Source: Pseudomonas viridiflava
GTDB lineage: Bacteria > Pseudomonadota > Gammaproteobacteria > Pseudomonadales > Pseudomonadaceae
Assembly (NCBI RefSeq): GCF_900585905.1
Contig: NZ_UTVH01000031.1
Location: forward strand, 229,628 to 293,627
Direction: 5' to 3'
DNA: 64,000 bases
How positions within the stretch are numbered: position 1 is the stretch's first letter; each line of letters starts with the position of its first letter. A model generated the notes under the pieces. The model was given only the letters and a program-made list of their open reading frames with translations. It did no database searches and was not told the origin of the DNA. Below are positions 1-8,424 of this stretch, one piece after another. A program made the position numbers and the translations under genes.

Positions 1-408
1 ATCGGCGGGGTGCAAGCCGACGCGATGCATGCCGGAATCCAGCTTCAGCCAGACCACCAGGGGTTTGCGTACGCTCGCCTGCTCGATGGCTTCCAGCTGC
101 CAGAGCGAATGCACCACGCACCAGAAGTCATGCTCGACGATCAGCGCCAGCTCGTCCGCTTCAAAGAAGCCTTCCAGCAGCAGAATCGGCGCGCGAATGC
201 CTGCGGCGCGCAATTCCAGCGCTTCTTCTATGCAGGCAACGGCGAACCCGTCCGCCTGGGTTTCCAGCGCCTGGGCGACGCGCACGGCGCCATGGCCGTA
301 AGCATCGGCCTTGATCACGGCCAGTGCTTTCGCCCCGGCAGTGCTGCGGGCCAACGCATAATTGTGGCGCAGGGCTTGAAGATCGATGATGGCGCGAGCT
401 GGACGCAT
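1..408 (-). CDS. dadX: Catabolic alanine racemase DadX, N-terminal part (runs off window)
   Basis: PLP-dependent racemase that interconverts L- and D-alanine so that DadA can oxidise the D form. Only the first 136 codons are present; the gene continues beyond base 1. The reading from the ATG at 408 gives [20 protein letters not shown] and then [11 protein letters not shown], in which Lys33 is the PLP-binding lysine. This is the hallmark of the Alr/DadX family. It lies downstream of dadA and a RidA-family gene on the same strand, the known Pseudomonas dad operon order, and this context favours the catabolic DadX over the biosynthetic Alr. An REP-like palindrome separates it from the RidA gene. 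Confidence 0.93.
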   Translation of the reverse strand, partial: MRPARAIIDLQALRHNYALARSTAGAKALAVIKADAYGHGAVRVAQALETQADGFAVACIEEALELRAAGIRAPILLLEGFFEADELALIVEHDFWCVVHSLWQLEAIEQASVRKPLVVWLKLDSGMHRVGLHPAD

Positions 409-438
409 GATTGGGTTCTGATAACGAGGGGATCGAAA

Positions 439-519
439 CCTGCAGGAGCCAATGTGTTGGCGAGACGCACCGCCTGCGTGGGAGGCAATACGTCTCGCCA
501 ACACGTGGGCTCCTACAGG
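439..519. repeat. REP-like palindrome between RidA gene and dadX
   Basis: About 80 bp with outer arms CCTGCAGGAGCC and GGCTCCTACAGG and inner arms GTTGGCGAGACG and CGTCTCGCCAAC. The transcript would fold into one long hairpin. Variants of the same arms recur at 15616-15680 and 38508-38577. It may attenuate transcription or stabilise mRNA inside the dad operon. Confidence 0.75.
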
Positions 520-529
520 ATGAAGGTAT

Positions 530-883
530 TCAAGGCAGTGCGGCGACCACCGACAGTTCGACCAGAATCTCCGGCTCGCACAGTTTCGCTTCCACTGTCG
601 CACGTGCCGGCGCCGAGCCTTTGGGCAGCCAGCTGTCCCACACGCTGTTCATACCGGCGAAGTCGGCGTCAATGTCCTTGAGGTAGATGGTCACCGACAG
701 AATGCGCGTCTTGTCGGTGCCAGCGAGGTCCAGCAGGCGCTCAATGTTGTGCAGTGTTTCCCGGGTCTGCTGCTCGATCCCGGCGTCCATGCTGTCGCCC
801 ACCTGGCCCGCCAGATAGACAGTGCTGTTGTGGACGACGACCTGACTCATGCGCTCATTAGTGAGCTGGCGCTGGATGGACAT
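530..883 (-). CDS. RidA family (YjgF/YER057c/UK114) protein of the dad operon
   Basis: 117-residue Rid-family protein. Characterised members hydrolyse reactive enamine/imine intermediates released by PLP enzymes and amino-acid oxidases. The sequence has the family pattern: an N-terminal [15 protein letters not shown] strand, a central helix, and a C-terminal [20 protein letters not shown] stretch containing the Arg that binds the substrate carboxylate in RidA. It overlaps the 3' end of dadA by 26 bp, so translation is probably coupled. The context suggests it clears 2-iminopropanoate formed by DadA, which is an inference. Confidence 0.9.
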   Translation of the reverse strand: MSIQRQLTNERMSQVVVHNSTVYLAGQVGDSMDAGIEQQTRETLHNIERLLDLAGTDKTRILSVTIYLKDIDADFAGMNSVWDSWLPKGSAPARATVEAKLCEPEILVELSVVAALP

Positions 884-2156
884 GTTTGGCGATCTCCTGA
901 GGGCTGCTGTAACGAGAAATATCCAGACCCGCCGCGCTGATCTGCGGGGTCTTGCGTGCGATCAGATCGGCCAGCAAACGGCCCGAACCGCAGGCCATGG
1001 TCCAGCCCAGCGTGCCGTGGCCCGTATTGAGGAACAGATTGCGGAACGCTGTGGCGCCCACGATCGGTGTGCCGTCCGGCGTGGTCGGGCGCAGGCCGGT
1101 CCAGAAGCTGGCCTGGCTCAGATCACCGCCGCGAGGATAGAGGTCGCCGACGATCATCTCCAGCGTTTCCCGTCGACGCGGGTTGAGTGACAGATCGAAG
1201 CCTGCGATTTCAGCCATGCCGCCAACACGGATACGGTTGTCGAAACGGGTAATCGCCACCTTGTAGGTCTCGTCGAGAATCGTCGAGGTCGGTGCCATCG
1301 CCGGGTCAGTGATCGGCACGGTCAGCGAGTAGCCTTTGAGCGGGTACACCGGCGCTTTGATGCCCAGTGGCTTGAGCAGTTGCGGCGAGTAACTGCCCAG
1401 GGCCAGCACGTAACGATCGGCGGTTTCCAGCTTGCCGTCGATCCACACGCCGTTGATCCGGTCGCCAGCGAAGTCGATGCGTTCGATGGACTGGTTGTAG
1501 CGAAACTCGACCCCCAGCTTCACTGCCATCTCCGCCAGACGCGTGGTGAACATCTGGCAGTCGCCGGTCTGGTCGTTGGGCAGGCGCAGCGCACCGGCGA
1601 GGATATCGGTCACGCCCGCCAGTGCCGGTTCGACGCGGGCAATGCCAGCGCGGTCCAGCAACTCGAACGGCACGCCGGAACGCTCCAGCACGGCGATGTC
1701 CTTGGCCGCGTTGTCCACCTGTGCCTGTGTACGGAACAGTTGCGTAGTGCCCAGGGTCCGACCTTCATAAGCGATGCCGGTCTCGGCGCGCAGCTCGTCC
1801 AGGCAATCGCGACTGTATTCGGACAGCCGCACCATGCGTTCCTTGTTCACCGCATAGCGGCTGGCCGTGCAGTTGCGCAGCATTTGCGCCATCCACAGGT
1901 ATTGGTCGATGTCGCCAGTGGCTTTGATCGCCAGCGGCGAGTGGCGCTGAAACAGCCAGCTCAGCGCCTTGAGCGGCACGCCAGGCGCGGCCCAGGGTGA
2001 GGCGTAGCCGGGCGATACCTGACCTGCGTTGGCAAAACTGGTTTCCATTCCGGCGGCCGGCTGGCGGTCGACGACGGTCACCTGCATGCCTGCCTGGGCC
2101 AGGTAATACGCACTGGTTGTGCCGATCACACCACTACCAAGTACCAGAACACGCAT
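858..2156 (-). CDS. dadA: D-amino acid dehydrogenase DadA (FAD)
   Basis: 432-residue membrane-associated flavoenzyme that oxidises D-alanine and other D-amino acids to the 2-oxo acid and ammonia and passes electrons to the respiratory chain. The N-terminus [12 protein letters not shown] is the Rossmann FAD-binding motif, followed by [20 protein letters not shown], typical of DadA. The C-terminal part carries the FAD-contacting [14 protein letters not shown] and [16 protein letters not shown]. Full length for the family. First gene of the dadA-RidA-dadX operon, divergent from an Lrp-type regulator that very likely controls it. Confidence 0.95.
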   Translation of the reverse strand: MRVLVLGSGVIGTTSAYYLAQAGMQVTVVDRQPAAGMETSFANAGQVSPGYASPWAAPGVPLKALSWLFQRHSPLAIKATGDIDQYLWMAQMLRNCTASRYAVNKERMVRLSEYSRDCLDELRAETGIAYEGRTLGTTQLFRTQAQVDNAAKDIAVLERSGVPFELLDRAGIARVEPALAGVTDILAGALRLPNDQTGDCQMFTTRLAEMAVKLGVEFRYNQSIERIDFAGDRINGVWIDGKLETADRYVLALGSYSPQLLKPLGIKAPVYPLKGYSLTVPITDPAMAPTSTILDETYKVAITRFDNRIRVGGMAEIAGFDLSLNPRRRETLEMIVGDLYPRGGDLSQASFWTGLRPTTPDGTPIVGATAFRNLFLNTGHGTLGWTMACGSGRLLADLIARKTPQISAAGLDISRYSSPQEIAKHVHPAPAH

Positions 2157-2311
2157 GTCGAAGACCTCATCGCGGATATCCGCTGACGTTTTGGGATTTT
2201 AAGCAAGGATGTGCGCAGTATATGCAGCCGCGAGCAGTGCTTTTCACTATATAAGCGCCTATATTTGGCGACAATTACTGGCAAAACATCCTTTGATAGA
2301 GGCGTCTGACG
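2157..2311. promoter_or_regulatory. Divergent dadA / dadR control region
   Basis: 155 bp between the two divergent starts. It is AT-rich around 2240-2275, with TATATAAG and CTATATTTGG runs that could serve as -10 elements or Lrp-type operators. In P. aeruginosa the equivalent region binds DadR with alanine as signal. No exact operator can be fixed by eye. Confidence 0.5.
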
Positions 2312-2800
2312 ATGCGCACCCAGCACCAGTCCAAGCGGGAGCTGGACAAGATTGACCGCAGCATCCTGCGCATTCTTCAGGCCGATGGCCGGATATCCTT
2401 CACCGAGCTGGGCGAGCGCGTGGGTTTGTCGACCACGCCGTGCACCGAGCGAGTGCGCCGGCTGGAGCGCGAAGGCATCATCATGGGCTATAACGCGCGC
2501 CTCAACCCGCAGGCGCTCAAGGCCAGTCTGCTGGTGTTTGTCGAAATCAGCCTGGACTACAAGTCCGGCGATACCTTTGAGGAATTTCGCCGCGCCGTGC
2601 TGAAACTGCCCCACGTGCTGGAATGCCATCTGGTGTCAGGCGATTTCGATTACCTGGTCAAGGCACGCATCTCGGAAATGGCGTCTTATCGCAAGCTGCT
2701 GGGCGACATCCTGCTCAAACTGCCCCACGTGCGTGAGTCCAAGAGCTACATCGTGATGGAAGAGGTTAAGGAAAGCCTGGACCTGCCCATCGCCGATTAA
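2312..2800 (+). CDS. dadR: Lrp/AsnC-family transcriptional regulator (DadR-like)
   Basis: 162-residue feast/famine regulator. N-terminal helix-turn-helix (about residues 10-60: LDKIDRSILRILQADGRISF, then STTPCTERVRRLEREGII) followed by an RAM/AsnC ligand-binding domain with the ESKSYIVMEEVKES end typical of Lrp. Divergent from dadA, the position of P. aeruginosa lrp/dadR, whose product activates the dad operon in response to alanine. Sharing that target here is inferred from context. Confidence 0.92.
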   Translation: MRTQHQSKRELDKIDRSILRILQADGRISFTELGERVGLSTTPCTERVRRLEREGIIMGYNARLNPQALKASLLVFVEISLDYKSGDTFEEFRRAVLKLPHVLECHLVSGDFDYLVKARISEMASYRKLLGDILLKLPHVRESKSYIVMEEVKESLDLPIAD

Positions 2801-2804
2801 CCGG

Positions 2805-3161
2805 TCAGACCAGGATCTGGCGCGTCGAGGCGATGTACTCATGCACCTGCTGCTCGGCGCGGGGATGGATCATTTCCACAGGCCTTCTGCCGTTGGGGCA
2901 TGGCAGGCTCGCCGTGGTGCCAAACAGGCGACAGATCAACGGGCGTTCGTCATAAACGGTGCAGCCGTCAGGGCCCAAATGGACGCAATTGAGTTCATTC
3001 AAAGCGGCCTCCTGCTCAGCGGCGCTCTTGCGTGGCAGGCGCGACATTTCCTCCGGCGAAGTGGTCACCGGACCGCAGCAGTCGTGACAGCCCGGTACGC
3101 AGGCAAACGTGGGAATCTGCTGGCGCAGGAAGCGGATTTTCTGGCGGTTGCAACTCATCAA
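2805..3161 (-). CDS. YkgJ-family cysteine-cluster protein
   Basis: 118-residue protein with the Cys-cluster pattern of the YkgJ/Fliw-like zinc/iron-chelating family (UPF0153): CVPGCHDCCG near residue 21, then a CVHLGPDGC segment, and later CTVYDERPLICRLFG. These cysteines probably bind a metal. The start could be Met1 or Met2 (ATGATG). Convergent with dadR, with only 4 bp between stop codons. The precise role of this family is unknown. Confidence 0.8.
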   Translation of the reverse strand: MMSCNRQKIRFLRQQIPTFACVPGCHDCCGPVTTSPEEMSRLPRKSAAEQEAALNELNCVHLGPDGCTVYDERPLICRLFGTTASLPCPNGRRPVEMIHPRAEQQVHEYIASTRQILV

Positions 3162-3292
3162 TGCTGGCCTTCGCGAAGGGGTTGCGATTGTGCCTGACCT
3201 GGCCCGGTGATCACAGCGCTGTGGGCCGTGCCTTGCCCCTGATTGAAGCTAGCGCTTATCCTCGTGGACGTTTTCCATCAACGGATCAGCTC

Positions 3293-4606
3293 ATGGGCGC
3301 CCGCGTTCACACCTCGACCCACACGTCTGCGCACGTCAACTCCTACTACGCCGCCAGCAGCCAGCCACAACCGGATTATCCAGCGCTTGAGGGCCAGGTG
3401 CAGGTTGACGTCTGCATCGTGGGCGGTGGGTTTTCCGGGCTGAACACGGCGATCGAGCTGGCTGAGCGCGGGCTGCGGGTGGCGCTGCTGGAGGCGCACA
3501 AGATCGGTTGGGGCGCCAGTGGACGCAACGGCGGTCAGCTGATTCGCGGGGTCGGTCACGGTCTGCAGCAGTTCAGCCCGGTGATTGGCGCAGACGGCGT
3601 GCGTCAGCTCAAGCTGCTGGGGCTTGAAGCGGTGGAAATCGTGCGCCAGCGCGTCGAGCGCTACGCCATCGATTGTGATCTGACCTGGGGCTACTGCGAT
3701 CTGGCCAACAAGCCCCGGGACCTGGACGGCCTGGCCGAGGATGCCGACGAGCTGCGGGCGCTGGGTTATCGTCATCCGCTGCAGCTGTTGCAAAGCCATG
3801 AAATGCACGCGGTGGTGGGCTCGCAGCAGTATGTCGGCGGGCTGATCGACGGGGGCTCGGGGCATCTGCATCCGCTGAATCTGGCGCTGGGTGAGGCGGC
3901 GGTCGCGCAATCGCTGGGGGTGCAGGTGTTCGAGCATTCGGCCGTGACGCGGATCGATTACGGCCAGCAGGTCAACGTCCACACGGCGAGCGGCAACGTG
4001 CTGGCGGACACGCTGGTGCTGGGTTGCAACGCCTACCTGAATGATCTCAACCCGCAGCTGGCCGGCAAGGTGCTGCCAGCGGGCAGTTACATCATCGCCA
4101 CTGAACCGCTGAGCGAAGCCCAGGCCCATGAGCTGTTGCCGCAGAATATGGCGGTGTGCGACCAGCGGGTGACGGTGGACTACTTCCGCCTGTCCGCCGA
4201 CCGGCGTTTGCTGTTCGGCGGTGCCTGCCACTATTCCGGGCGTGATCCGGCTGATATCGCCGCGTACATGCAGCCGAAAATGCTCAAGGTCTTCCCGCAG
4301 CTGGCAGGTGTGAAAATCGACTACCAATGGGGCGGCATGATCGGCATCGGCGCCAACCGCCTGCCGCAGATCGGCCGCCTCAAGGACCAGCCCAATGTGT
4401 TCTATGCCCAGGCCTACGCCGGGCACGGCCTTAACGCGACCCACCTGGCAGGCCGCTTGCTGGCCGAAGCCATTGCCGGGCAGCACAGCGATGGCTTTGA
4501 CCTGTTCGCCAGAATCCCCCACATCACCTTCCCTGGCGGCAAACACCTGCGCTCACCGCTGCTGGCGCTGGGCATGCTCTGGCACCGGCTCAAGGAACTG
4601 CGCTGA
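3293..4606 (+). CDS. FAD-dependent oxidoreductase, gamma-glutamylputrescine oxidase type (PuuB/PauB-like)
   Basis: 437-residue DAO-family flavoprotein. VDVCIVGGGFSGLNTAIELA near residue 43 is the FAD dinucleotide-binding motif, followed by GWGASGRNGGQLIRG, characteristic of the PuuB/OrdL group, and a C-terminal AYAGHGLNATHLAGR. PuuB-type enzymes oxidise gamma-glutamyl-polyamines. The P. aeruginosa gene at the same position next to dad/lrp belongs to the pauB set. An aldehyde dehydrogenase of the next pathway step lies at 8425-9918. I chose the Met before GARVHTS because upstream in-frame sequence is low-complexity and out of family. Confidence 0.85.
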   Translation: MGARVHTSTHTSAHVNSYYAASSQPQPDYPALEGQVQVDVCIVGGGFSGLNTAIELAERGLRVALLEAHKIGWGASGRNGGQLIRGVGHGLQQFSPVIGADGVRQLKLLGLEAVEIVRQRVERYAIDCDLTWGYCDLANKPRDLDGLAEDADELRALGYRHPLQLLQSHEMHAVVGSQQYVGGLIDGGSGHLHPLNLALGEAAVAQSLGVQVFEHSAVTRIDYGQQVNVHTASGNVLADTLVLGCNAYLNDLNPQLAGKVLPAGSYIIATEPLSEAQAHELLPQNMAVCDQRVTVDYFRLSADRRLLFGGACHYSGRDPADIAAYMQPKMLKVFPQLAGVKIDYQWGGMIGIGANRLPQIGRLKDQPNVFYAQAYAGHGLNATHLAGRLLAEAIAGQHSDGFDLFARIPHITFPGGKHLRSPLLALGMLWHRLKELR

Positions 4607-4630
4607 CGCAGGACTGAATTGTGGACTCGG

Positions 4631-4818
4631 CTCGTGGAGCCGGCTTCAGCCGGGAATAGGCCAGTGCCTTCGCCAGATCCATACCTGCCGAAACACCGCC
4701 CCCCCGGCTGAAGGCGGTCCTACCGATCTGATGGGTATGTGATACACCGCGAGGCCGCGATAGCGGTGCATCAGACAGACCGCCATCGCGGCCTCGCGCT
4801 GCTCGTGCGCGCCTACAG
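4631..4818. repeat. Degenerate REP pair plus a solitary copy of the 111-bp array unit
   Basis: The first part (about 4631-4728) holds a REP core, CCGGCTTCAGCCGGGAA, with a degenerate inverted partner CCGGCTGAAGGCGG. The second part (about 4748-4818) has arms CCGCGAGGCCGCGATAGCGG and CCGCCATCGCGGCCTCGCG ending in GCGCCTACA. This is a single copy of the hairpin that forms the tandem arrays at 30.7, 54.5 and 63.6 kb. Confidence 0.75.
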
Positions 4819-4884
4819 AAAAGGTGCTCCAAATCAGGCTCTGGTTTTTTTAATGAAGAGGCCGTGATCCGCGAGCATTCCACA

Positions 4885-5118
4885 TCACTCGCGCCAGAAC
4901 GGTTTCACCCCTTCGCGCAGTGCCATTGCGGGGGCCAGGCCGATGTCCTGCAATTGCTCATGGGTGAGATTGAGCAGGGCCTGCCGGGACGTCCAGCGGT
5001 GGCGATACAGCGCCCAGCGTCCCAGCTTCGGCGCGCAGCTACGCAGGGTCACGTCAGCCTGCGCTGCGCTGAGTTCCTGGCTGTAAAGCGACAATCGCAC
5101 ATCACTGAACCCGTTCAT
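4885..5118 (-). CDS. DUF1127 (YjiS-like) small protein
   Basis: 77-residue protein with the DUF1127 signature: RHRWTSRQALLNLTHEQLQDIGLA and then a short tail ending in FWRE. Some proteobacterial members of this Arg-rich family bind RNA or affect phosphate and carbon metabolism, but the function here is unknown. Divergent from the MocR-type gene at 5292. Confidence 0.85.
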   Translation of the reverse strand: MNGFSDVRLSLYSQELSAAQADVTLRSCAPKLGRWALYRHRWTSRQALLNLTHEQLQDIGLAPAMALREGVKPFWRE

Positions 5119-5291
5119 TGCTCCGACCCTCGTTGCGTTGTGGTATGAGGTCTATGATGGCGGCAACACAGAAACCATTACAGATTCAAAAAAAGCTATT
5201 TATCTACATACAGAAGGTGCAGATTTAACGCTGAATGCTCTATTTTTGCTCCATCTGTATGGCGCCGCCCATACGCCAAGAGAATGTGTCC

Positions 5292-6710
5292 ATGACGCTG
5301 TACGTCAATCTTGCCGAGATGCTGGGTTCACGCATCGAGAACGGCTTCTATCGCCCGGGCGACCGTTTGCCTTCGGTGCGTGCGTTAAGCGTCGAGCATG
5401 GCGTCAGCCTGAGCACCGTGCAGCAGGCGTATCGGGTGCTGGAAGACAGCGGACTGGCGCTGCCCAAGCCCAAATCCGGCTATTTCGTGCCCGCCAGCCG
5501 CAAGGTGCCGGCCCTGCCCGTGGTCGGCAAGCCTGCCCAGCGGCCGGTGGATATTTCCCAGTGGGACCAGGTGCTGGAGCTGACTCGCGCCAAGGCCAAG
5601 ACCGATCTGGTGCAGCTCGGGCGTGGCATGCCCGACGTCAGCAGCCCGACGCTGCGCCCGTTGATGCGGGCGCTGGGACGTATCAGCCGCGACGAAGACA
5701 TGCCGGGGCTGTATTACGATGGCATTCAGGGCAACCAGACGTTGCGCGAACAGGTCGCGCGTCTTCTCCTGGATTCGGGCTGCAACCTCAGCGCCAACGA
5801 CCTGATCATTACCAGCGGTTGCCATGAAGCGCTGTCAGCCAGCGTGCGCGCCATCTGTGAGCCGGGTGACATCGTTGCCGTGGACTCGCCCAGTTTTTTC
5901 GGCGCCATGCAGACCCTCAAAGGGCTGGGCATGAAGGCGCTGGAGATCCCCACCGACCCATTGACGGGCATCAGTCTTGAAGCCCTGGAGCTGGCACTGG
6001 AACAGTGGCCGATCAAGGTGATTCAGCTGACCCCCAGCTGCAATAACCCGCTGGGCTACGTCATGCCGGAAAATCGCAAGCGCGCGCTGCTCACCCTGGC
6101 GCAGCGCTTCGATGTCGCGATCATCGAGGATGACGTGTATGGCGATCTCGCCTACAGCTACCCAAGGCCGCGCACGATCAAATCCTTTGACGAAGACGGT
6201 CGCGTGTTGCTCTGCAGCTCTTTCTCGAAAACCCTGGCGCCCGGCTTGCGCGTGGGTTGGGTGGCACCTGGGCGCTATCTGGAGCGGGTGCTGCACATGA
6301 AATACATTGGCACCGGATCCACGGCGCCGCAGCCCCAACTGGCGATTGCCGACTTCATCCAGGGCGGCCACTACGAGCCCCACCTGCGCCGCATGCGCGC
6401 CCAGTATCAGCGCGGGCGCGATCAGATGATCGACTGGATCATGCGTTATTTCCCCGAAGGCACGCGGGTCAGTCGCCCGCAAGGTGCGTTCATGCTGTGG
6501 ATCGAGCTGGCCGAGGATTTCGACACCCTGCGGCTCAATCGGGCGCTGCTCAATGAGGGCGTACAGATTGCCGTGGGCAGCATCTTTTCCGCGTCCGGCA
6601 AGTACCGCAATTGCCTGCGCATGAACTACGCCGCCAAGCCCTCGCCTGTCATCGAGAGCGCAGTGCGCCTGGTGGGGAAGACGATTTTCCGCCTGATGGC
6701 CGAGGAATAG
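5292..6710 (+). CDS. MocR/PdxR-type regulator: GntR winged helix fused to aminotransferase fold
   Basis: 472-residue chimera. The N-terminal GntR winged helix (about 1-70) includes GFYRPGDRLPSVRALSVEHG and STVQQAYRVLEDSGLA. A fold-type I aminotransferase domain follows, with the PLP-lysine motif SSFSKTLAPGLRVGW and the substrate motif TPSCNNPLGYVMP. MocR proteins use the aminotransferase domain as a PLP/amino-acid sensor, so this is a regulator rather than a confirmed enzyme. I chose the ATG at 5292 since MTLYVNLAEMLG begins the GntR domain; a Met 11 codons upstream lacks a Shine-Dalgarno. The target is unknown; DUF1127 and phospholipase-D neighbours are possible. Confidence 0.88.
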   Translation: MTLYVNLAEMLGSRIENGFYRPGDRLPSVRALSVEHGVSLSTVQQAYRVLEDSGLALPKPKSGYFVPASRKVPALPVVGKPAQRPVDISQWDQVLELTRAKAKTDLVQLGRGMPDVSSPTLRPLMRALGRISRDEDMPGLYYDGIQGNQTLREQVARLLLDSGCNLSANDLIITSGCHEALSASVRAICEPGDIVAVDSPSFFGAMQTLKGLGMKALEIPTDPLTGISLEALELALEQWPIKVIQLTPSCNNPLGYVMPENRKRALLTLAQRFDVAIIEDDVYGDLAYSYPRPRTIKSFDEDGRVLLCSSFSKTLAPGLRVGWVAPGRYLERVLHMKYIGTGSTAPQPQLAIADFIQGGHYEPHLRRMRAQYQRGRDQMIDWIMRYFPEGTRVSRPQGAFMLWIELAEDFDTLRLNRALLNEGVQIAVGSIFSASGKYRNCLRMNYAAKPSPVIESAVRLVGKTIFRLMAEE

Positions 6711-6779
6711 GCCGTTGCCAGCCAACCTTTGTCGCTCGCTGCTGTCATATCGCCACGCTGTCGATTCCGGGTGGTTATT

Positions 6780-8372
6780 TTGAACAACACATGGGCGCTG
6801 TCTTTCTGTCTGTGCATGACGCTGTTGCTCAATGGTTGCGCCCACGTCAACGTGCCCAACCAGCCGAGCCAGGCGCTGGCGCCCGCTGACTCGGCATTCG
6901 GGCGTTCGATCAAGGCCATGGCCGACCCCCATGAGGGTCGCTCCGGCTTTCGCTTGCTGTCCAACAGCACCGAAGCCTTCATGGCCCGCGCCGAGCTGAT
7001 TCGCAACGCCCGCACCAGCCTCGACCTGCAGTACTACATCGTCCACGATGGTCTGAGCACGCGCGCCCTGATCGATGAGCTGCTCAAGGCTGCCGACCGC
7101 GGCGTGCGCGTGCGCATCCTGCTCGACGACACCACCAGCGATGGCCTGGATCACGCCATCGCCACTCTGGCTGCCCATCCCAACATCCAGATCCGCCTGT
7201 TCAACCCGCAGAGCCTGGGCCGCGAAACCGGTGTCACGCGCACCATGGGCCGCCTGTTCAACCTGTCGCGCCAGCATCGCCGGATGCACAACAAGCTGTG
7301 GCTCGCCGACAGCAGCGCGGCCATCGTCGGTGGGCGCAACCTGGGTGATGAGTATTTCGATGCCGAAGAGAACCTGAATTTCACTGACATCGACATGCTC
7401 AGCGTCGGCCCGGTGGCGCAGCAGCTCGGCTACAGCTTCGATCAGTACTGGAACAGCACCTTGAGCCGGCCGATTGCCGAGTTCATGTACTTTCTGCCGA
7501 CCATTCGTGACCTGGCCGATGCGCGCAAGCGGCTGCAAGCGTCGCTGGAAGAGTCCCACCACAAACACAAGGCGCTGTATGACCGGCTGATGGCCTATCA
7601 GCAGAACCCGCGTCTTAAGGCCTGGTTCGGCGAGCTGATCTGGGCGCACAGCCAGGCGCTGTGGGATGCGCCGACCAAGGTCCTGGCCCGTGGCGAGCCC
7701 GACCCGCATCTGCTGCTGACCACGCAACTGGCGCCGGAGCTGCTCAATACGCATCAGGAGCTGATGCTGATTTCGGCTTACTTCGTGCCGGGTGAACAAG
7801 GCCTGCTGTACCTGACCGGCCGCGCTGACAAGGGCGTTGCGGTCAGCCTGCTGACCAATTCCCTGGAAGCCACTGATGTGCCCGCCGTGCACGGCGGCTA
7901 CGCGCCCTATCGCAAGGCCTTGCTGGAGCACGGGGTAAAACTGTTTGAAATGCGCCGTCAGCCCGGCGATCCCGGCAGTGAGACCGACAGTGGCGGCAGC
8001 GGCCCTCAGCTGTTCACCCGCAAGTCGACCTTTGGCGGCGGCTCGGATTCGAGCCTGCACAGCAAGGCAATGATATTTGATCGGCGCAAGGCGTTCGTGG
8101 GGTCGTTCAACTTCGACCCGCGTTCAGTGTTGTGGAACACCGAAGTCGGCGTGCTGGTGGACAGCCCGCAATTGGCCGGGCACGTGCGTGAGTTGGCCCT
8201 GCAAGGCATGGCGCCCGCGCTGAGCTACCAGGCGAAGCTGGAAGACGGGCACGTTGTCTGGGTGACCGAAGACGACGGCAAGCTGCACACGCTGCGCACG
8301 GAGCCTGGCGACAGCTGGCGGCGCTTCAATGCGTGGTTCAGTCGAGTGGTCGGCCTGGAGAAGATGCTTTAG
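6780..8372 (+). CDS. Phospholipase D-family lipoprotein (two HKD motifs)
   Basis: About 530 residues. A short hydrophobic N-terminus ends in LLLNGCAH, which fits a lipobox, so the protein is probably a lipoprotein. Two HxK(x)4D motifs are visible: HNKLWLAD with GGRNLGDEYF downstream, and HSKAMIFD followed by VGSFNFDPRS. These are the paired half-sites of the PLD superfamily (cardiolipin synthase or phosphodiesterase-like). The substrate cannot be told from sequence. The start is uncertain: TTG at 6780 places the signal sequence sensibly, with a GTG at 6771 and a TTG at 6729 as in-frame alternatives. Confidence 0.85.
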   Translation: MNNTWALSFCLCMTLLLNGCAHVNVPNQPSQALAPADSAFGRSIKAMADPHEGRSGFRLLSNSTEAFMARAELIRNARTSLDLQYYIVHDGLSTRALIDELLKAADRGVRVRILLDDTTSDGLDHAIATLAAHPNIQIRLFNPQSLGRETGVTRTMGRLFNLSRQHRRMHNKLWLADSSAAIVGGRNLGDEYFDAEENLNFTDIDMLSVGPVAQQLGYSFDQYWNSTLSRPIAEFMYFLPTIRDLADARKRLQASLEESHHKHKALYDRLMAYQQNPRLKAWFGELIWAHSQALWDAPTKVLARGEPDPHLLLTTQLAPELLNTHQELMLISAYFVPGEQGLLYLTGRADKGVAVSLLTNSLEATDVPAVHGGYAPYRKALLEHGVKLFEMRRQPGDPGSETDSGGSGPQLFTRKSTFGGGSDSSLHSKAMIFDRRKAFVGSFNFDPRSVLWNTEVGVLVDSPQLAGHVRELALQGMAPALSYQAKLEDGHVVWVTEDDGKLHTLRTEPGDSWRRFNAWFSRVVGLEKML

Positions 8373-8376
8373 AGCG

Positions 8377-8402
8377 TCTGCCGCGGCATCGGCCGCGGCA
8401 GA
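8377..8402. terminator. Hairpin between convergent PLD and aldehyde dehydrogenase genes
   Basis: Perfect 10-bp arms TCTGCCGCGG and CCGCGGCAGA around a 6-base loop, placed in the 52-bp gap between two convergent genes. There is no long T tract, so intrinsic termination is only likely, not certain. Confidence 0.55.
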
Positions 8403-8424
8403 GGTGCTTGTGACAGATCCAGCC

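Noticed and set aside
439..519. Palindrome between the RidA gene and dadX as a riboswitch
   Set aside because: The same arms recur at unrelated loci (15616, 38508), so it is a dispersed repeat rather than a gene-specific sensor.
5835..8060. 741-codon antisense open frame opposite the MocR and phospholipase D genes
   Set aside because: A GC-rich shadow frame; the plus-strand genes have clear motifs and the antisense translation has none.
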